A DNA stretch of 64,000 nt from Paenibacillus amylolyticus (GCF_001570725.1 NZ_BCNV01000001.1:1302001-1366000), one strand, 5' to 3'. Counted from the stretch's first letter, positions 1 to 8,841 are shown. The notes: a model not told the origin generated them from the sequence alone. Program-made: numbers and translations.

Positions 1-2
1 CG

Positions 3-932
3 GATCCGAAGAAGGTAGAGGCATTTCGGAAGCAGTTCCCACAGGCTCAAGTCGCAGCATCGGAAGCTGAGGTGCTCGCAGATGATGAGGTGTTGCTGGT
101 GGCAAGTGCAGCAATCACTTCAGATCGTGCGCCGCTTGGCATGAGAGTTCTGGCCGCAGGCAAGGATTATTTTACAGACAAAGCCCCATTTACCACGCTG
201 GAGCAATTAAAACTTGCACGAGAAGAAGTGAAGCGAACAGGCAAGAAGTATATGGTGTATTACAGTGAACGACTGCATGTAGAAAGTGCAATCTATGCGG
301 GGCAGCTCATTGAACAAGGGGCAATCGGCAAAGTAGTGCAAGTTATGGGTACAGGCCCGCATCGCTTAAATGCTGGAGGAAGACCCGACTGGTTCTTCAA
401 GCATGAGCAGTATGGCGGCATTCTCTGTGATATTGGGAGTCACCAGATCGAACAATTTCTGACGTTTGCATCATGTACGGACGCTGAGGTAGGGTTCAGT
501 CGTGTGCATAACTTCAATCACCCACAGTTCCCTGAACTGGAGGACTTCGGCGAAGCTTCGCTGATCGGGGACAACGGAGCTTCCGGTTACTTCCGAGTGG
601 ACTGGTTCACACCGGATGGTCTGGGCACATGGGGCGATGGGCGTACAGTTATTCTGGGAACGGACGGTTATATTGAGCTGCGGAAGTATATCGATGTTGC
701 GAGAGAGCCGGAAGGTGATCAAGTCTATCTGGTAAACCATGAAGGTGAGTTTCGCTACAGCGTGAAGGGCAAGGTCGGTTATCCGTTCTTCGGTCAGCTG
801 ATTCGCGATTGTCTGGATCGAACCGAGACAGCCATGACGCAGGAACATGCCTTTAAAGCGGCAGAACTCTGCCTGATTGCACAACATAAAGCGATGAGCG
901 AGCGCGTGGTGTGGAGTAGCGGAGCGAAGTAA
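3..932 (+). CDS. Gfo/Idh/MocA family oxidoreductase, 5' end cut by window
   Basis: This is the C-terminal part of an NAD(P)-dependent sugar or inositol-type dehydrogenase of the Gfo/Idh/MocA family. The frame is open to the left edge, so the true start lies outside the window and the GTG at 72 is internal. Visible features are the catalytic-region motif EKPF-like 'DKAPFTTLEQ', a 'GGILCDIGSHQIEQFL' stretch matching the conserved G-DxGxH substrate-binding helix of the family, and a C-terminal helix ending at the stop. The N-terminal Rossmann glycine motif is missing because of the cut. It is followed by a terminator, so it ends a transcription unit and belongs to the ordinary chromosome left of the cassette array. 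The exact substrate cannot be told. Confidence 0.88.
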   Translation, partial: DPKKVEAFRKQFPQAQVAASEAEVLADDEVLLVASAAITSDRAPLGMRVLAAGKDYFTDKAPFTTLEQLKLAREEVKRTGKKYMVYYSERLHVESAIYAGQLIEQGAIGKVVQVMGTGPHRLNAGGRPDWFFKHEQYGGILCDIGSHQIEQFLTFASCTDAEVGFSRVHNFNHPQFPELEDFGEASLIGDNGASGYFRVDWFTPDGLGTWGDGRTVILGTDGYIELRKYIDVAREPEGDQVYLVNHEGEFRYSVKGKVGYPFFGQLIRDCLDRTETAMTQEHAFKAAELCLIAQHKAMSERVVWSSGAK

Positions 933-1056
933 ATGTTTTAGGTGAAGGGGATCAAAGGTTGATCGCTAAAGGTTATTCGTAATTTTTCTATTGTTGCGTG
1001 AAGAAAGAGTAGCCCAAATGTTAAACTGCATCCAACATGTTAGTTACCTAACGAAT

Positions 1057-1136
1057 GGAGCAGTTCGCACTGGGGCTGCTTTTTTTTAGTATCTTCGTGA
1101 CTTCGCAGATGGATTAATATGGGTTATATTATATGT
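1057..1136 (+). repeat. Left copy of imperfect repeat flanking the array
   Basis: The terminator and the following 50 bases (ACTTCGCAGATGGA, then a GTTATATT AT-rich block) resemble 23732-23813 over their whole length: GGAGCAG hairpin, T run, TCTTC, ACTTCGCA, ATGGA, GTTATATT and ATATG occur in the same order and spacing. The AT-rich block may hold a promoter reading into the array, but no clean -35/-10 pair can be assigned. Confidence 0.5.
1059..1087 (+). terminator. Intrinsic terminator after the dehydrogenase
   Basis: AGCAG (1059-1063) pairs with CTGCT (1076-1080), followed directly by seven T. The stem is short but the T tract is strong. A related terminator lies at 23734-23766 on the other side of the cassette array. 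Confidence 0.55.
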
Positions 1137-1167
1137 AGTTCGGATATTCGTTAAAAAGAGAGGTGTT

Positions 1168-1195
1168 TACGAAGTTCGTAGATATGATGTTAGCC
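1168..1195 (+). other. Left boundary of cassette array (candidate attI-like region)
   Basis: The first cassette begins at GTTAGCC (1189-1195). Its partner is GGCTAAC at 1652-1658, and the match extends to eight bases. No palindromic attC lies upstream of this GTT, as expected for an attI-side junction rather than another cassette. A 13-base palindrome TACGAAGTTCGTA (1168-1180) ends eight bases before the crossover G. This may be a binding element or chance. No integrase gene is present in the 1.2 kb visible upstream. Confidence 0.4.
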
Positions 1196-1232
1196 GAAAT
1201 TATTGCGATAGTAAAAAGAAAGAAGGATTGTT

Positions 1233-1622
1233 ATGGGGAAATATGGTGAAGCAGCAGTGAAAGCTGTCAATTATCTTAAAGAACATAAACATGGTGATCC
1301 AATTAAAGCATGGAATGAAGTGACAATAGAAATATTTGGTGAAGGTAGCTCTTCACAGAAAAAGGGATGCCCGAAAAACACTTTTTTAGGTCTATGCGAA
1401 GCAGGTCTACTTGAAAGCATTCCAAGAGGAGTTTACACAAATTCAAAAAAGAATAAAGCATACGGGCTAAAGGCAGTAAAAATATTAGGTGAGATTGATA
1501 AGGATAAGGATATACATCAAAAAGTATTATGGAAAGAAGTAATTGGAGATCAAAACGTTAAGTACAATTCACAAATGGATGTCATTCTAGGACTATGGAA
1601 AGAAGGGATGATCAGGCTTTGA
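1233..1622 (+). CDS. DUF6979-like conserved protein (cassette 1)
   Basis: A 129-residue soluble protein of unknown function. The N-terminus 'MGKYGEAAVKAV', the segment 'KKGCPKNTFLGLCEAGLL' and the following 'GVYTNSKKNK' match my recollection of the DUF6979 family, small stand-alone proteins of bacteria; this is recognition from memory, not a search. A GAAGG ribosome site lies about eight bases before the ATG. It is the only gene of cassette 1, starts 38 bases after the cassette border, and its stop lies 29 bases before the attC. No signal peptide or membrane segment is present. Confidence 0.75.
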   Translation: MGKYGEAAVKAVNYLKEHKHGDPIKAWNEVTIEIFGEGSSSQKKGCPKNTFLGLCEAGLLESIPRGVYTNSKKNKAYGLKAVKILGEIDKDKDIHQKVLWKEVIGDQNVKYNSQMDVILGLWKEGMIRL

Positions 1623-1651
1623 GTGGCTAACTCGAAGAAGACAATAACTCC

Positions 1652-1747
1652 GGCTAACATAATATTCACGCTGCGGACATTCGTCCTTGGTCTGGCAGTC
1701 GCCAGACACCCGACATACGTTGGGTCGTGAATACAGGAACGTTATGC
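1652..1747 (+). repeat. attC1 (96-nt class)
   Basis: R'' is GGCTAAC (1652-1658) and R' is GTTATGC (1741-1747). Inner arms ATTCACG and CGTGAAT pair, and two internal hairpins (CGGACATTCGTCC and CCCGACATACGTTGGG) fill the centre. R'' pairs with the start of cassette 1; R' belongs to cassette 2. Confidence 0.87.
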
Positions 1748-1792
1748 GTAATATCTGGAAAATGAAAATTATATTAGAAAGAGAGATACTTA

Positions 1793-2260
1793 ATGAATAT
1801 ATTTTCTATAGATATGCAGACAAGTAAATATGTCAATGTAGAACATCCTGTAATAACGATTGATGGAATTCCGTTTGATTTATATCTTCATAATTTGTAT
1901 CCAGATAATTTATATTTAGGTTTAATTCCGACAATTACTGATTGGATTGGACTGAAGGAAGAAGCAGAGTTAGTACTAAGACGTTTTCTTTCAGAAGAAG
2001 AGATTGTTATTTTACCAATATTAATGTGTCCGGATGATTGCGATTTAACATGTACACTAATTGTTGCTGAAGTTTTAAAATTAAATGATCAAGTGATTTG
2101 GAGACGGATTGGAGTGGATTCTAGTAATCTAGGAATACCATATAATTATGAGTTAGTCGGGAAAGAAGTTACCTGGTTAGATTTAGTGCCCAAAATGAAA
2201 TTTAGCAAGGATAAATATATTGAGAATCTTAAAACCATTTATAAACATAGTATCTCGTAG
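1793..2260 (+). CDS. Hypothetical protein (cassette 2)
   Basis: A 155-residue acidic soluble protein that I do not recognise. It is rich in hydrophobic beta-type stretches (for example 'IVILPILMCPDDCDLT' near the middle) and ends in a basic helix. The size and style are like immunity proteins or small hypothetical proteins common in cassette arrays, but no motif supports a function. An AGAGAG stretch precedes the ATG, so the start is moderately supported. It is the only gene between the attC sites on either side. Confidence 0.72.
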   Translation: MNIFSIDMQTSKYVNVEHPVITIDGIPFDLYLHNLYPDNLYLGLIPTITDWIGLKEEAELVLRRFLSEEEIVILPILMCPDDCDLTCTLIVAEVLKLNDQVIWRRIGVDSSNLGIPYNYELVGKEVTWLDLVPKMKFSKDKYIENLKTIYKHSIS

Positions 2261-2274
2261 AAGTCAGGTACTAC

Positions 2275-2468
2275 GCATAACATAATATTCACGCTTCGGG
2301 CCATTCGGCCCTCGGTCTGGCCGGAGTCAGAAGTGGATTCGATGATGCTATTCGCAGTAGGGGGGAAGTGAATTCAGCCAGACACATCCGCACCGACTAA
2401 CCGCATCCCGACCGATCCCGTTGGTCGCTTAAGTCGGTGGAACGTCGTGAATACAGGGAACGTTATCG
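2275..2468 (+). repeat. attC2 (long class, 194 nt)
   Basis: R'' GCATAAC (2275-2281) pairs with the start of cassette 2 over ten bases (GTTATGCGTA). R' is GTTATCG (2462-2468). Outer arms ATATTCACG/CGTGAATA are conserved. The centre is expanded and includes the ACACATCCGCACCGACTAACCG block also seen in attC9 and attC13. Confidence 0.85.
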
Positions 2469-2757
2469 GAACAGACTTGCAATAGGATTAAAAAAACCTA
2501 AGTTTATGGGAAACAAGATCGAATGACATCGGAAGACAAGATCGGATGAAAAAACGAAGTGAAGAATAAAGATCAAGTAACATTCAAAAGATCAATCGAC
2601 ATATTGAAGAACGAAGACCAATGAAAGTCAAAGGACATAAAAAATCGAAGAACAATGAGATCCCAAAGACACATAAAAACCGATAAAGATGAAGGAACGA
2701 TTGGAAGATCAAAGAGCAATTTGCAGTAGATTCGAAGAAGGCAAGACCGTCCGATAA
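2463..2757 (+). other. Cassette 3 body without a convincing gene
   Basis: About 290 bases between the attC sites hold no plus-strand frame of useful length. The sequence is purine-rich and contains many degenerate repeats of GAAGA, AAGATCRA and GATCGAA words. The one long minus-strand frame here runs through attC3 and looks like an artefact. The unit still obeys the cassette end rule (GTTATCGG/CCGATAAC), so it is a cassette that carries no obvious protein. It could encode a small RNA or be decayed. Confidence 0.55.
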
Positions 2758-2866
2758 CATAATATTCAAGCTGTGGCTCCGTTGGAGCCTTGGTCTGAGA
2801 GAAGGATTTCGAGGAGGTATTTCAGCAGACAACCCCTTGGGGTTCATGAATACAGGAACGTTATAT
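2752..2866 (+). repeat. attC3 (115-nt class)
   Basis: R'' CGATAAC (2752-2758) and R' GTTATAT (2860-2866). The centre contains GGCTCCGTTGGAGCC and ACCCCTTGGGGTT hairpins, a variant shared with attC14 and attC15. Confidence 0.83.
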
Positions 2867-2912
2867 GCAACCTAAGATAGGGAAACCATAGAATAAAATA
2901 ATAAGACTTTAA

Positions 2913-3044
2913 ATGTATTATTGCTGTTATTTGATTAGTGCAAAAGCATTTAACAGTAGGCTTAAAGAGAACTTAATGACAGAAGTAGGACTAAGTCAGA
3001 AAATTAAAATTGGGAACAATAAATACAAAGTCGCTTCAGAGTAG
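2913..3044 (+). CDS. Possible small protein, 43 residues (cassette 4 leader)
   Basis: A short frame beginning 'MYYCCYLISAKAF' and ending '...NKYKVASE' near the start of cassette 4. There is no clear ribosome site, so it may be a gene remnant displaced by later insertion of the SAMD9-like gene or the 118-bp repeat. No family is recognised. It is reported because it is the only protein-like frame in the 540 bases before the large gene. Confidence 0.22.
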   Translation: MYYCCYLISAKAFNSRLKENLMTEVGLSQKIKIGNNKYKVASE

Positions 3045-3210
3045 ACAATAAATAGGAGAAAGAGAAAGTTTTTAAATAAAAGTGACTCGAAAAACATTAA
3101 GAGAAATCTAAAAAGTCATTGTAGAAAGATAGGAAGAAGACATGAAATTAAGAAAAAAATGATAATATGAAATTAATTTCTGACGTTGTGAGTTTTAAAA
3201 AATATAGATT

Positions 3211-3328
3211 GAATCAATTTCATAATACCTTTGGTTGCTTCAATCAAGGCTAGATATAGATAAAAACGATTTAATTTGTCTATATCTAGTTTCAGAATCG
3301 ATCATTTAATGAGTTATGAAATTGATTC
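3211..3328. repeat. 118-bp palindromic repeat, copy 1 (MITE-like)
   Basis: The ends are a perfect 15-base inverted repeat (GAATCAATTTCATAA and its complement). Inside is a second inverted pair, CTAGATATAGA and TCTATATCTAG. A copy of the same length and order lies at 61193-61309. No coding capacity. It sits about 80 bases before the SAMD9-like start, so it may affect expression of that gene. Confidence 0.75.
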
Positions 3329-3408
3329 AGATTGAAAAATATTTTAAAGGTGTTTTAAAAATTTTCTAGAAATACTGATAAATAGATATTTGAGAGGATG
3401 TATGAATT

Positions 3409-6400
3409 TTGGAGAGAACATTGACTGTAACATTGTTGGAGAAATTTTTAGAATCTACAGAAGGTTGGATAGTTGATTTTAAAAAAAAAAATTATGATAT
3501 TGGAGATGAAAAAAGTAAAGCTAGTTTTGTGAAAGACATTCTTTCGATGGCAAATACAGAAAGAGACAAATCAGCATTCATCATAATAGGGGTCTCTCAA
3601 AAGGACAAGTACAAAAATTTTGAAAATATTGATACTGGCATAGACGACAATCCATTTCAGACACTGATTCGTAGTTGTGTTGAGCCTATAGTTACACAAT
3701 TTTTATATTATACTTTCCCATATAAAGGCTATACTTTAGGTGTTTTTGAAATTCCACGTACTTCAGGAGGGCCATATTATTCTAATAAGAACATTTCTAC
3801 AAAATTAAAAGCTAAGGAGATTTACTACAGGCAAGGAACAACTAATTCAGAGGCTAACGATTTGAAAAAAGCTGAAATATCCAATTGGATGAAAGGGATG
3901 AGAAGTGAGTCATGGCGTAATATTATGGAGTATGCTAACGGTTTTGATGATAAAACTAATAATTACATATTAATTATCGGTCCAGATATTTACTTTAGCC
4001 AAGAACAACTTCGATCTTTTTCTCGTGTTTCATGGAGCGGCATTATTGATATATCTGTTGCTTCTGAAGATCAAGGGTTATATAAAGCGACACAGCAAGC
4101 ATTGAAAGAAAAACGAGGAGTACATTTAATAACGAAGGAATCTGAGAACATTCCTTCGTTTTACGAGAATAATACACTTTTTTGGATAATGGCTGGTGGA
4201 GAAAGAGCAATAGGCCAAGGTAACATTAGCAGACGAGAATGGAACAAAAATTATGCGAAAATGACTAGAAATTACTTGGGAGTAATGAGAAATAGTATGA
4301 CTAAGCCCATTGTAATTATTAGCATTGTTAATAATGAAGAATATATACAAACATTAGACGATATGATTCAACCTATGTTTGATTTGACTACCTTTACCCA
4401 TCTTATTCTGAGTATTGATGCGGACAAAAAAACAGCGATTGAAGATGATGATTTTTTAAAGATTTCTGTAAGTTCAATCGACTTATATCAATGCATGAAT
4501 GAAATAGAAGATAATTCGCAAATTAATTACAAACCGAGTTTACCTGCTAAAAATAACACAACAAAACACATAAATGAAACAGCTTGGTTGCAAGAAGAAT
4601 TAACAGTTGTTTATAAAAATATAGAGTCTTCTATAGAACGTGAAGAAGGCTATACTACAAACCAGTTCTATAAAGGACATTTACTACGATGGGATGAAAT
4701 GAACCCGCCTAAAGATATTATACGTGATATATACATATCACATTTAGATAGAATAAAAACTAGCTTATTTAACTTAGACTTTGCAAACAACATGATCGAA
4801 CTGGATTACTCCGCTGGTGCCGGTGCTACAACTTTTGTACGAAGACTATCGTGGGATCTTCATACTTATTATCCAACAGTAATTGTGGATAGAATATCGG
4901 TTGCCACTGAAAGTAGGATAAAGTTCCTTCATGATCAAACTGAACTACCCATTTTAATATTTATTGATACTTTACAAGCAAGTGTAAGTAATATCAATGA
5001 GTTAAAACGATCTTTAGAAGTGGCTAATATAAAATTTTTCATGTACGTAACTAAAAGGCATTTAAATCATAAACCTAAAAATTCTCTTTACTCTTTGAGT
5101 GCAAGCCTTCAAAAGTCTGAGAATAATGCCTTCAAAGTTAAATATTTAGAGCTTGTTGAACAAGAAAACGTAAGTTTGCAGGTTAAGATGAGAAGAAAAA
5201 AAGCCGTTGAGGATGTTTTTAATAAAATCTATATGCCTTCGGCTCCTTTCTTTTATGGTTTAGCTGCGTATGAAGATGAGTTTATTACATTGGAAAAATA
5301 TGTAGGTAACCGCTTAGAGTTATGTACAGAAGATCAAAGAGTCATTCTTCTTACAATTGCTATAGCTTATTATTATGGTTCTGCAGAAATTCCATCTTCT
5401 TTATTTAAAAGCTACTTTAATATGAAAGGAATGAATAAATTAGAAAATATATTGAACAAAGGACAAATGGAATTAATTTTTCAAAAAGATTGGCAGTATA
5501 AACCAATGCACTATTATGTTGCAAAAGAAATTATTATGAATTTATGTCTAAATGGTTCTAAAGATAGAAGAGCATGGAAAAATAGATTGAAAGAAAGTTT
5601 ATTTACTTTTATAGATATAATATCGAGTGAAGGAAATAGGGATAATATATTAGTTGGTGAATTAACAAAAATTATTTTTTTTGATAGAGATAATAATGAT
5701 GAGTATCAAGAGTTATTCTCAAATGCTATTAGCGATTTACCATCCAATGAGGCTAAAAGAGAAGTTTTTCAAAAATTAGTAGATAGTTTCCCTAACAAAG
5801 CTCATACTCATGGACACTTTTCAAGATTTTATAATTATGTGCTAAAAGATTATAATTCTGCCTTGGAACAGATAAACATTGCTGTAACTATATCTCCAAG
5901 AGATTATAATTTGTTGCATATAAAAGGAACATGCATAAGATCAAAAATAATTGATGAAATAAGCAATAAATGGAATGAAATGGATATAACTAGAGAAGAA
6001 CTTATTACTATAATTGAGCGAGATACTGAATATGCAGAAGAATGTTTTATTGTTTCTAGAGAATTAAAACCATCAAATATGTACGCCTATGAATCTCAAA
6101 TTATGATGCTTGTGGACTGTGTAAAGCGATATAAGGAGGTTTACTATCCAAGTGGAACATTTGAGGAAATTATTAAAATTTCTTACAATTATTGGTGTTC
6201 AAATTTCATTGATAAGGCTAGAGAGATTTTGAATGAAGCGGAACGTGTACAAAATGATTTGAAAACCAAATTTAGAAAAGAAGAATGTAAAGCGAAGTTA
6301 GCAGAGACTGTTGGGGATTTATCATTAGCAATTCAGGGATGGAGTAATTTGCTTTCCAACAAAGATGTTTTTCATCCACCCATACGTAGAAACATTGTAA

Positions 6401-7071
6401 ATGCTTATAAAGAGTTTGCAGATAATAAGTGGGTTAATGTTCCCATAGAAAAAAAAATGCGTGCTCTGAAGCTTTTAGAGGAGAATATTGAGGAAGAATC
6501 TGAAAATTCTCGAAATATTATAATGTGGATTGATTTAGTTCGTAGGATTCCAGAGACACAAGAGAATAAGTTAGATCTTATAATTGAAAGATTGCAGTAT
6601 TGGAACAAAGACAATAATTTATTAGTCAATTATTACTCTTTTGTATTTTTTACTCTAAGATCAATATTAAATAACTCTCAAGCTGATGTGAAAAAAGTTG
6701 AACATTATCAAAGTATAAGTGCTGGATTAGCAAGAAATTTACCAAGGCGAAAGTATGCAAGAGATTGGTATGATGCTGCAGGAAATGGGGTTTACTCGTT
6801 AGTAGACAATCATGATCTACGTGAAAAATATCCGTCTCTTGAATTTGATGATAGATTAGAAAAAATTGATTCGGTTATCGGAAGAATTCAAACTATTGAT
6901 CGTGAAGAGTCAGGCACAATTCTTTTGTCTTCAGGTTTGCAAGTACACTTCAATCCTGCTCATAATTCAGATGTGAAATTCTATAAAGGGAAAGATAGCG
7001 GAGAGAAAGTATCTTTTAAACTTGCTTTTAGCTATGAAGGATTACGAGCTTACCAAGTAAAACGTGTTTAA
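3409..7071 (+). CDS. SAMD9-like AlbA_2 / P-loop NTPase / TPR protein (cassette 4)
   Basis: A 1220-residue protein with the domain order of SAMD9-family predicted STAND-type NTPases, minus the SAM domain. Residues 8-165 resemble a Schlafen AlbA_2 domain ('VDFKKK', 'SMANTERDKSAFIIIGV'). Residues about 180-345 form an alpha/beta segment in the place of the SIR2-like region. Residues 440-600 carry a P-loop variant, AGAGATT (469-475), lacking the usual lysine, followed by 'FVRRLSWDL' and a Walker-B-like 'LIFIDT' with Asp520. Helical repeats of TPR type follow from about 780. The last 65 residues look like a small OB/cold-shock-type barrel. SAMD9 proteins act in innate antiviral responses in animals, and bacterial relatives are suspected defence proteins. 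A defence role here is inference. The TTG start with GAGAGG 11 bases upstream is the only good start; nearby ATGs are out of frame. It is single-copy, has no partner gene in its cassette, and is exceptionally large for cassette cargo. Confidence 0.75.
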   Translation: MERTLTVTLLEKFLESTEGWIVDFKKKNYDIGDEKSKASFVKDILSMANTERDKSAFIIIGVSQKDKYKNFENIDTGIDDNPFQTLIRSCVEPIVTQFLYYTFPYKGYTLGVFEIPRTSGGPYYSNKNISTKLKAKEIYYRQGTTNSEANDLKKAEISNWMKGMRSESWRNIMEYANGFDDKTNNYILIIGPDIYFSQEQLRSFSRVSWSGIIDISVASEDQGLYKATQQALKEKRGVHLITKESENIPSFYENNTLFWIMAGGERAIGQGNISRREWNKNYAKMTRNYLGVMRNSMTKPIVIISIVNNEEYIQTLDDMIQPMFDLTTFTHLILSIDADKKTAIEDDDFLKISVSSIDLYQCMNEIEDNSQINYKPSLPAKNNTTKHINETAWLQEELTVVYKNIESSIEREEGYTTNQFYKGHLLRWDEMNPPKDIIRDIYISHLDRIKTSLFNLDFANNMIELDYSAGAGATTFVRRLSWDLHTYYPTVIVDRISVATESRIKFLHDQTELPILIFIDTLQASVSNINELKRSLEVANIKFFMYVTKRHLNHKPKNSLYSLSASLQKSENNAFKVKYLELVEQENVSLQVKMRRKKAVEDVFNKIYMPSAPFFYGLAAYEDEFITLEKYVGNRLELCTEDQRVILLTIAIAYYYGSAEIPSSLFKSYFNMKGMNKLENILNKGQMELIFQKDWQYKPMHYYVAKEIIMNLCLNGSKDRRAWKNRLKESLFTFIDIISSEGNRDNILVGELTKIIFFDRDNNDEYQELFSNAISDLPSNEAKREVFQKLVDSFPNKAHTHGHFSRFYNYVLKDYNSALEQINIAVTISPRDYNLLHIKGTCIRSKIIDEISNKWNEMDITREELITIIERDTEYAEECFIVSRELKPSNMYAYESQIMMLVDCVKRYKEVYYPSGTFEEIIKISYNYWCSNFIDKAREILNEAERVQNDLKTKFRKEECKAKLAETVGDLSLAIQGWSNLLSNKDVFHPPIRRNIVNAYKEFADNKWVNVPIEKKMRALKLLEENIEEESENSRNIIMWIDLVRRIPETQENKLDLIIERLQYWNKDNNLLVNYYSFVFFTLRSILNNSQADVKKVEHYQSISAGLARNLPRRKYARDWYDAAGNGVYSLVDNHDLREKYPSLEFDDRLEKIDSVIGRIQTIDREESGTILLSSGLQVHFNPAHNSDVKFYKGKDSGEKVSFKLAFSYEGLRAYQVKRV

Positions 7072-7141
7072 AATATTTTATTGTCAATATAAGTTGTAAT
7101 ATTGCTTCTTGTTAATGGTTATTTATATGTCGTTTTCTTTT

Positions 7142-7196
7142 AGAAGCTACTGTCTACTGGATTCAATAGTCTTTCACATTTAGGTAGCTTTTCTTC
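7142..7196 (+). terminator. Probable terminator of the SAMD9-like gene
   Basis: AAGCTAC (7144-7150) pairs with GTAGCTT (7184-7190) and is followed by a T-rich tail TTCTTCTT. The loop is long, so strength is uncertain. Confidence 0.4.
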
Positions 7197-7357
7197 TTAA
7201 GTCACTTGTCGTCCTGCTTTATTAGAAGAACAAAATAACAGTATAACAATCTATACCTTGGAACTAATATTTGCTAGATAACAGTATATATTGTGTAATG
7301 CATTGTGGAACAATGTATTGAAATTGTAAAAAATTAAAAATTAAAGGAAAAGAGAAT

Positions 7358-7390
7358 AAAAACGCCGATTTCTCGATCGGCGTTTTTGGT
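7358..7390 (+). terminator. Strong intrinsic terminator
   Basis: AAAAACGCCGAT (7358-7369) and ATCGGCGTTTTT (7376-7387) form a perfect 12-bp stem with a six-base loop and T run. It can work on either strand. The 260 bases after it up to attC4 hold no convincing gene, only purine-rich sequence like cassette 3. Confidence 0.85.
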
Positions 7391-7658
7391 TTAGGACAAA
7401 AAATATTTGAAAATTAAAGGAAATTACAGATCTAAGAACGATTAAAGTCTGAGATTTAGGTTTGGAAGTAGAAACACGGTGTTGCTTTAGATCAGGTGAA
7501 CGAAATAAGGAAGTTTGAAAATACTTTTAAACCAAAGAGAATTTGAGAAAGCTTGAGGAAGAGTTGAAAAAATATTGGTAAAAGATAGAAAGAAAGCTTA
7601 GGATTAAAGAAGGAAAAGATCGAATAATTTTAAAAAAATTTGGAAGGGCATAGGCAGC

Positions 7659-7754
7659 ATATAACATAATATTCACGCTGAGGTCATACGCTCTTGGTCC
7701 GGCATTCACCGGACACTCGACATGCATCGAGTCGTGAATACAGGAACGTTATCC
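7659..7754 (+). repeat. attC4 (96-nt class)
   Basis: R'' ATATAAC (7659-7665; extended GCATATAAC) pairs with the start of cassette 4, GTTATATGC, 4.8 kb upstream. This proves that the whole SAMD9-like segment is one unit. R' is GTTATCC (7748-7754). Confidence 0.87.
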
Positions 7755-7815
7755 GAAACCACTGCAAGACTTGAATACATAAAGAAATTCAAATTTATAA
7801 AAGGGAGTTTTGTAA

Positions 7816-8376
7816 ATGATATGGGAATCCAGCTATTGGAAAGAAGATCTTTTAAAACTTTCAGACAAGATTAATAAAGTGTATTTATCAACAGCATACG
7901 ATGATGATATGTTGGTGGAGTTTGAGAAAGACATAATGATCGTAATGTATTCAGTTAGAAAGCTAGTTGAAGCCAAAAAATTATCTGCTAATACTGAACA
8001 AATACAATTACAAGTTAAATCATTTAGAAACAGAAAAAATGTTACAAGATTGAATTGGCATAGAATTCAAGAATTATATGATTTAGATTTAACATCAAAT
8101 GAAAGTATAAAGGCAAGTTATTTATATAATCAGATAATACATAGTTACATTTTTCTAGTTTCACTGAATGAAGAGGGAATTGTAGAAGGATTTTATTTCA
8201 CTTCTGATAGGACACGGAATCAAAAATTGTTTTATATTGCATTAAGGCAATTAGATAGGTATATAAATATAGTTGGAAATGATAATCCTGTAGAAGAAAG
8301 ATACGAATACAACAAAATTATTGAAGATTATATAAACGTTGCAAGCACATCGAAGAGGGATCATGGCATCGGATAA
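7816..8376 (+). CDS. Hypothetical protein (cassette 5)
   Basis: A 186-residue, mostly helical soluble protein, unrecognised. It begins 'MIWESSYWKEDLLKL' and is rich in Lys, Asn and Tyr. A GGGAG site lies nine bases before the ATG. The last codons and the TAA stop (8374-8376) lie inside the R'' of attC5, so the final residues are encoded by the recombination site and would change if the next cassette were excised imprecisely. Function unknown. Confidence 0.72.
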   Translation: MIWESSYWKEDLLKLSDKINKVYLSTAYDDDMLVEFEKDIMIVMYSVRKLVEAKKLSANTEQIQLQVKSFRNRKNVTRLNWHRIQELYDLDLTSNESIKASYLYNQIIHSYIFLVSLNEEGIVEGFYFTSDRTRNQKLFYIALRQLDRYINIVGNDNPVEERYEYNKIIEDYINVASTSKRDHGIG

Positions 8377-8466
8377 CATAATATTCACGCTGCGGACAGT
8401 CGTCCTTGGCCTGGCATTCGCCAGGCACTCGACATGCGTCGGGTCGTGAATACAGGAACGTTATAA
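8371..8466 (+). repeat. attC5 (96-nt class)
   Basis: R'' GGATAAC (8371-8377) pairs with GTTATCCGA at the start of cassette 5 over nine bases. R' is GTTATAA (8460-8466). Overlaps the stop of the upstream gene. Confidence 0.87.
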
Positions 8467-8511
8467 GAAATTGGCGAAGAGCTTTAAAAATCTTTAAAGT
8501 TGGTGATCTCG

Positions 8512-8841
8512 ATGAAGGAACCAGTGATTATTGAGCCGTACAGCGATAATTGGCCAAGTCACTATAATGAATTAAGAGCCCAGATCATAACGGAAATTGG
8601 CTCTGATGTATATAAAATTGATCATATTGGATCGACGGCAGTAGCGGGCTTAGCAGCTAAGCCCATTATTGATATTCAGATATCTGTGAGGGATTTAAAA
8701 AAAATAGAGACAATGATATCGGGACTTGCATCTTTAGGACATCATTATCGTTCAGATAATGATGATTTAACTAAGAGATATTTCAGAGCTCATTTACAAT
8801 TCAATTCAATCATAAAGAAAAACACCTTGCTGAAAAATTAG
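8512..8841 (+). pseudogene. Truncated GrpB-family protein (cassette 6)
   Basis: The 5' half of a GrpB-type nucleotidyltransferase-fold protein. 'IIEPYSDNWPSHYNELRAQI' and 'IDHIGSTAVAGLAAKPIIDIQI' are the family's N-terminal motifs, but the protein stops after about 109 residues, whereas the full-length relative at 19728 in the same array has 180. The segment after 'YFRAHLQF' does not match GrpB; it changes into another coding remnant. I chose the ATG at 8512 over the GTG at 8500 because the protein then starts at the family's usual N-terminus. Probably non-functional. Confidence 0.65.

Noticed and set aside
1168..1180. loxP-like half-site for a Cre-type recombinase
   Set aside because: Only a short palindrome with a few shared bases and no second site or spacer; kept only as a possible attI-side element.
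2584..2847. Minus-strand 87-residue frame over cassette 3 and attC3
   Set aside because: It runs through the recombination site, has no ribosome site and low-complexity composition. Similar minus-strand frames over attC sites at 7527-7727, 9837-10058 and 16656-16853 were rejected for the same reason.
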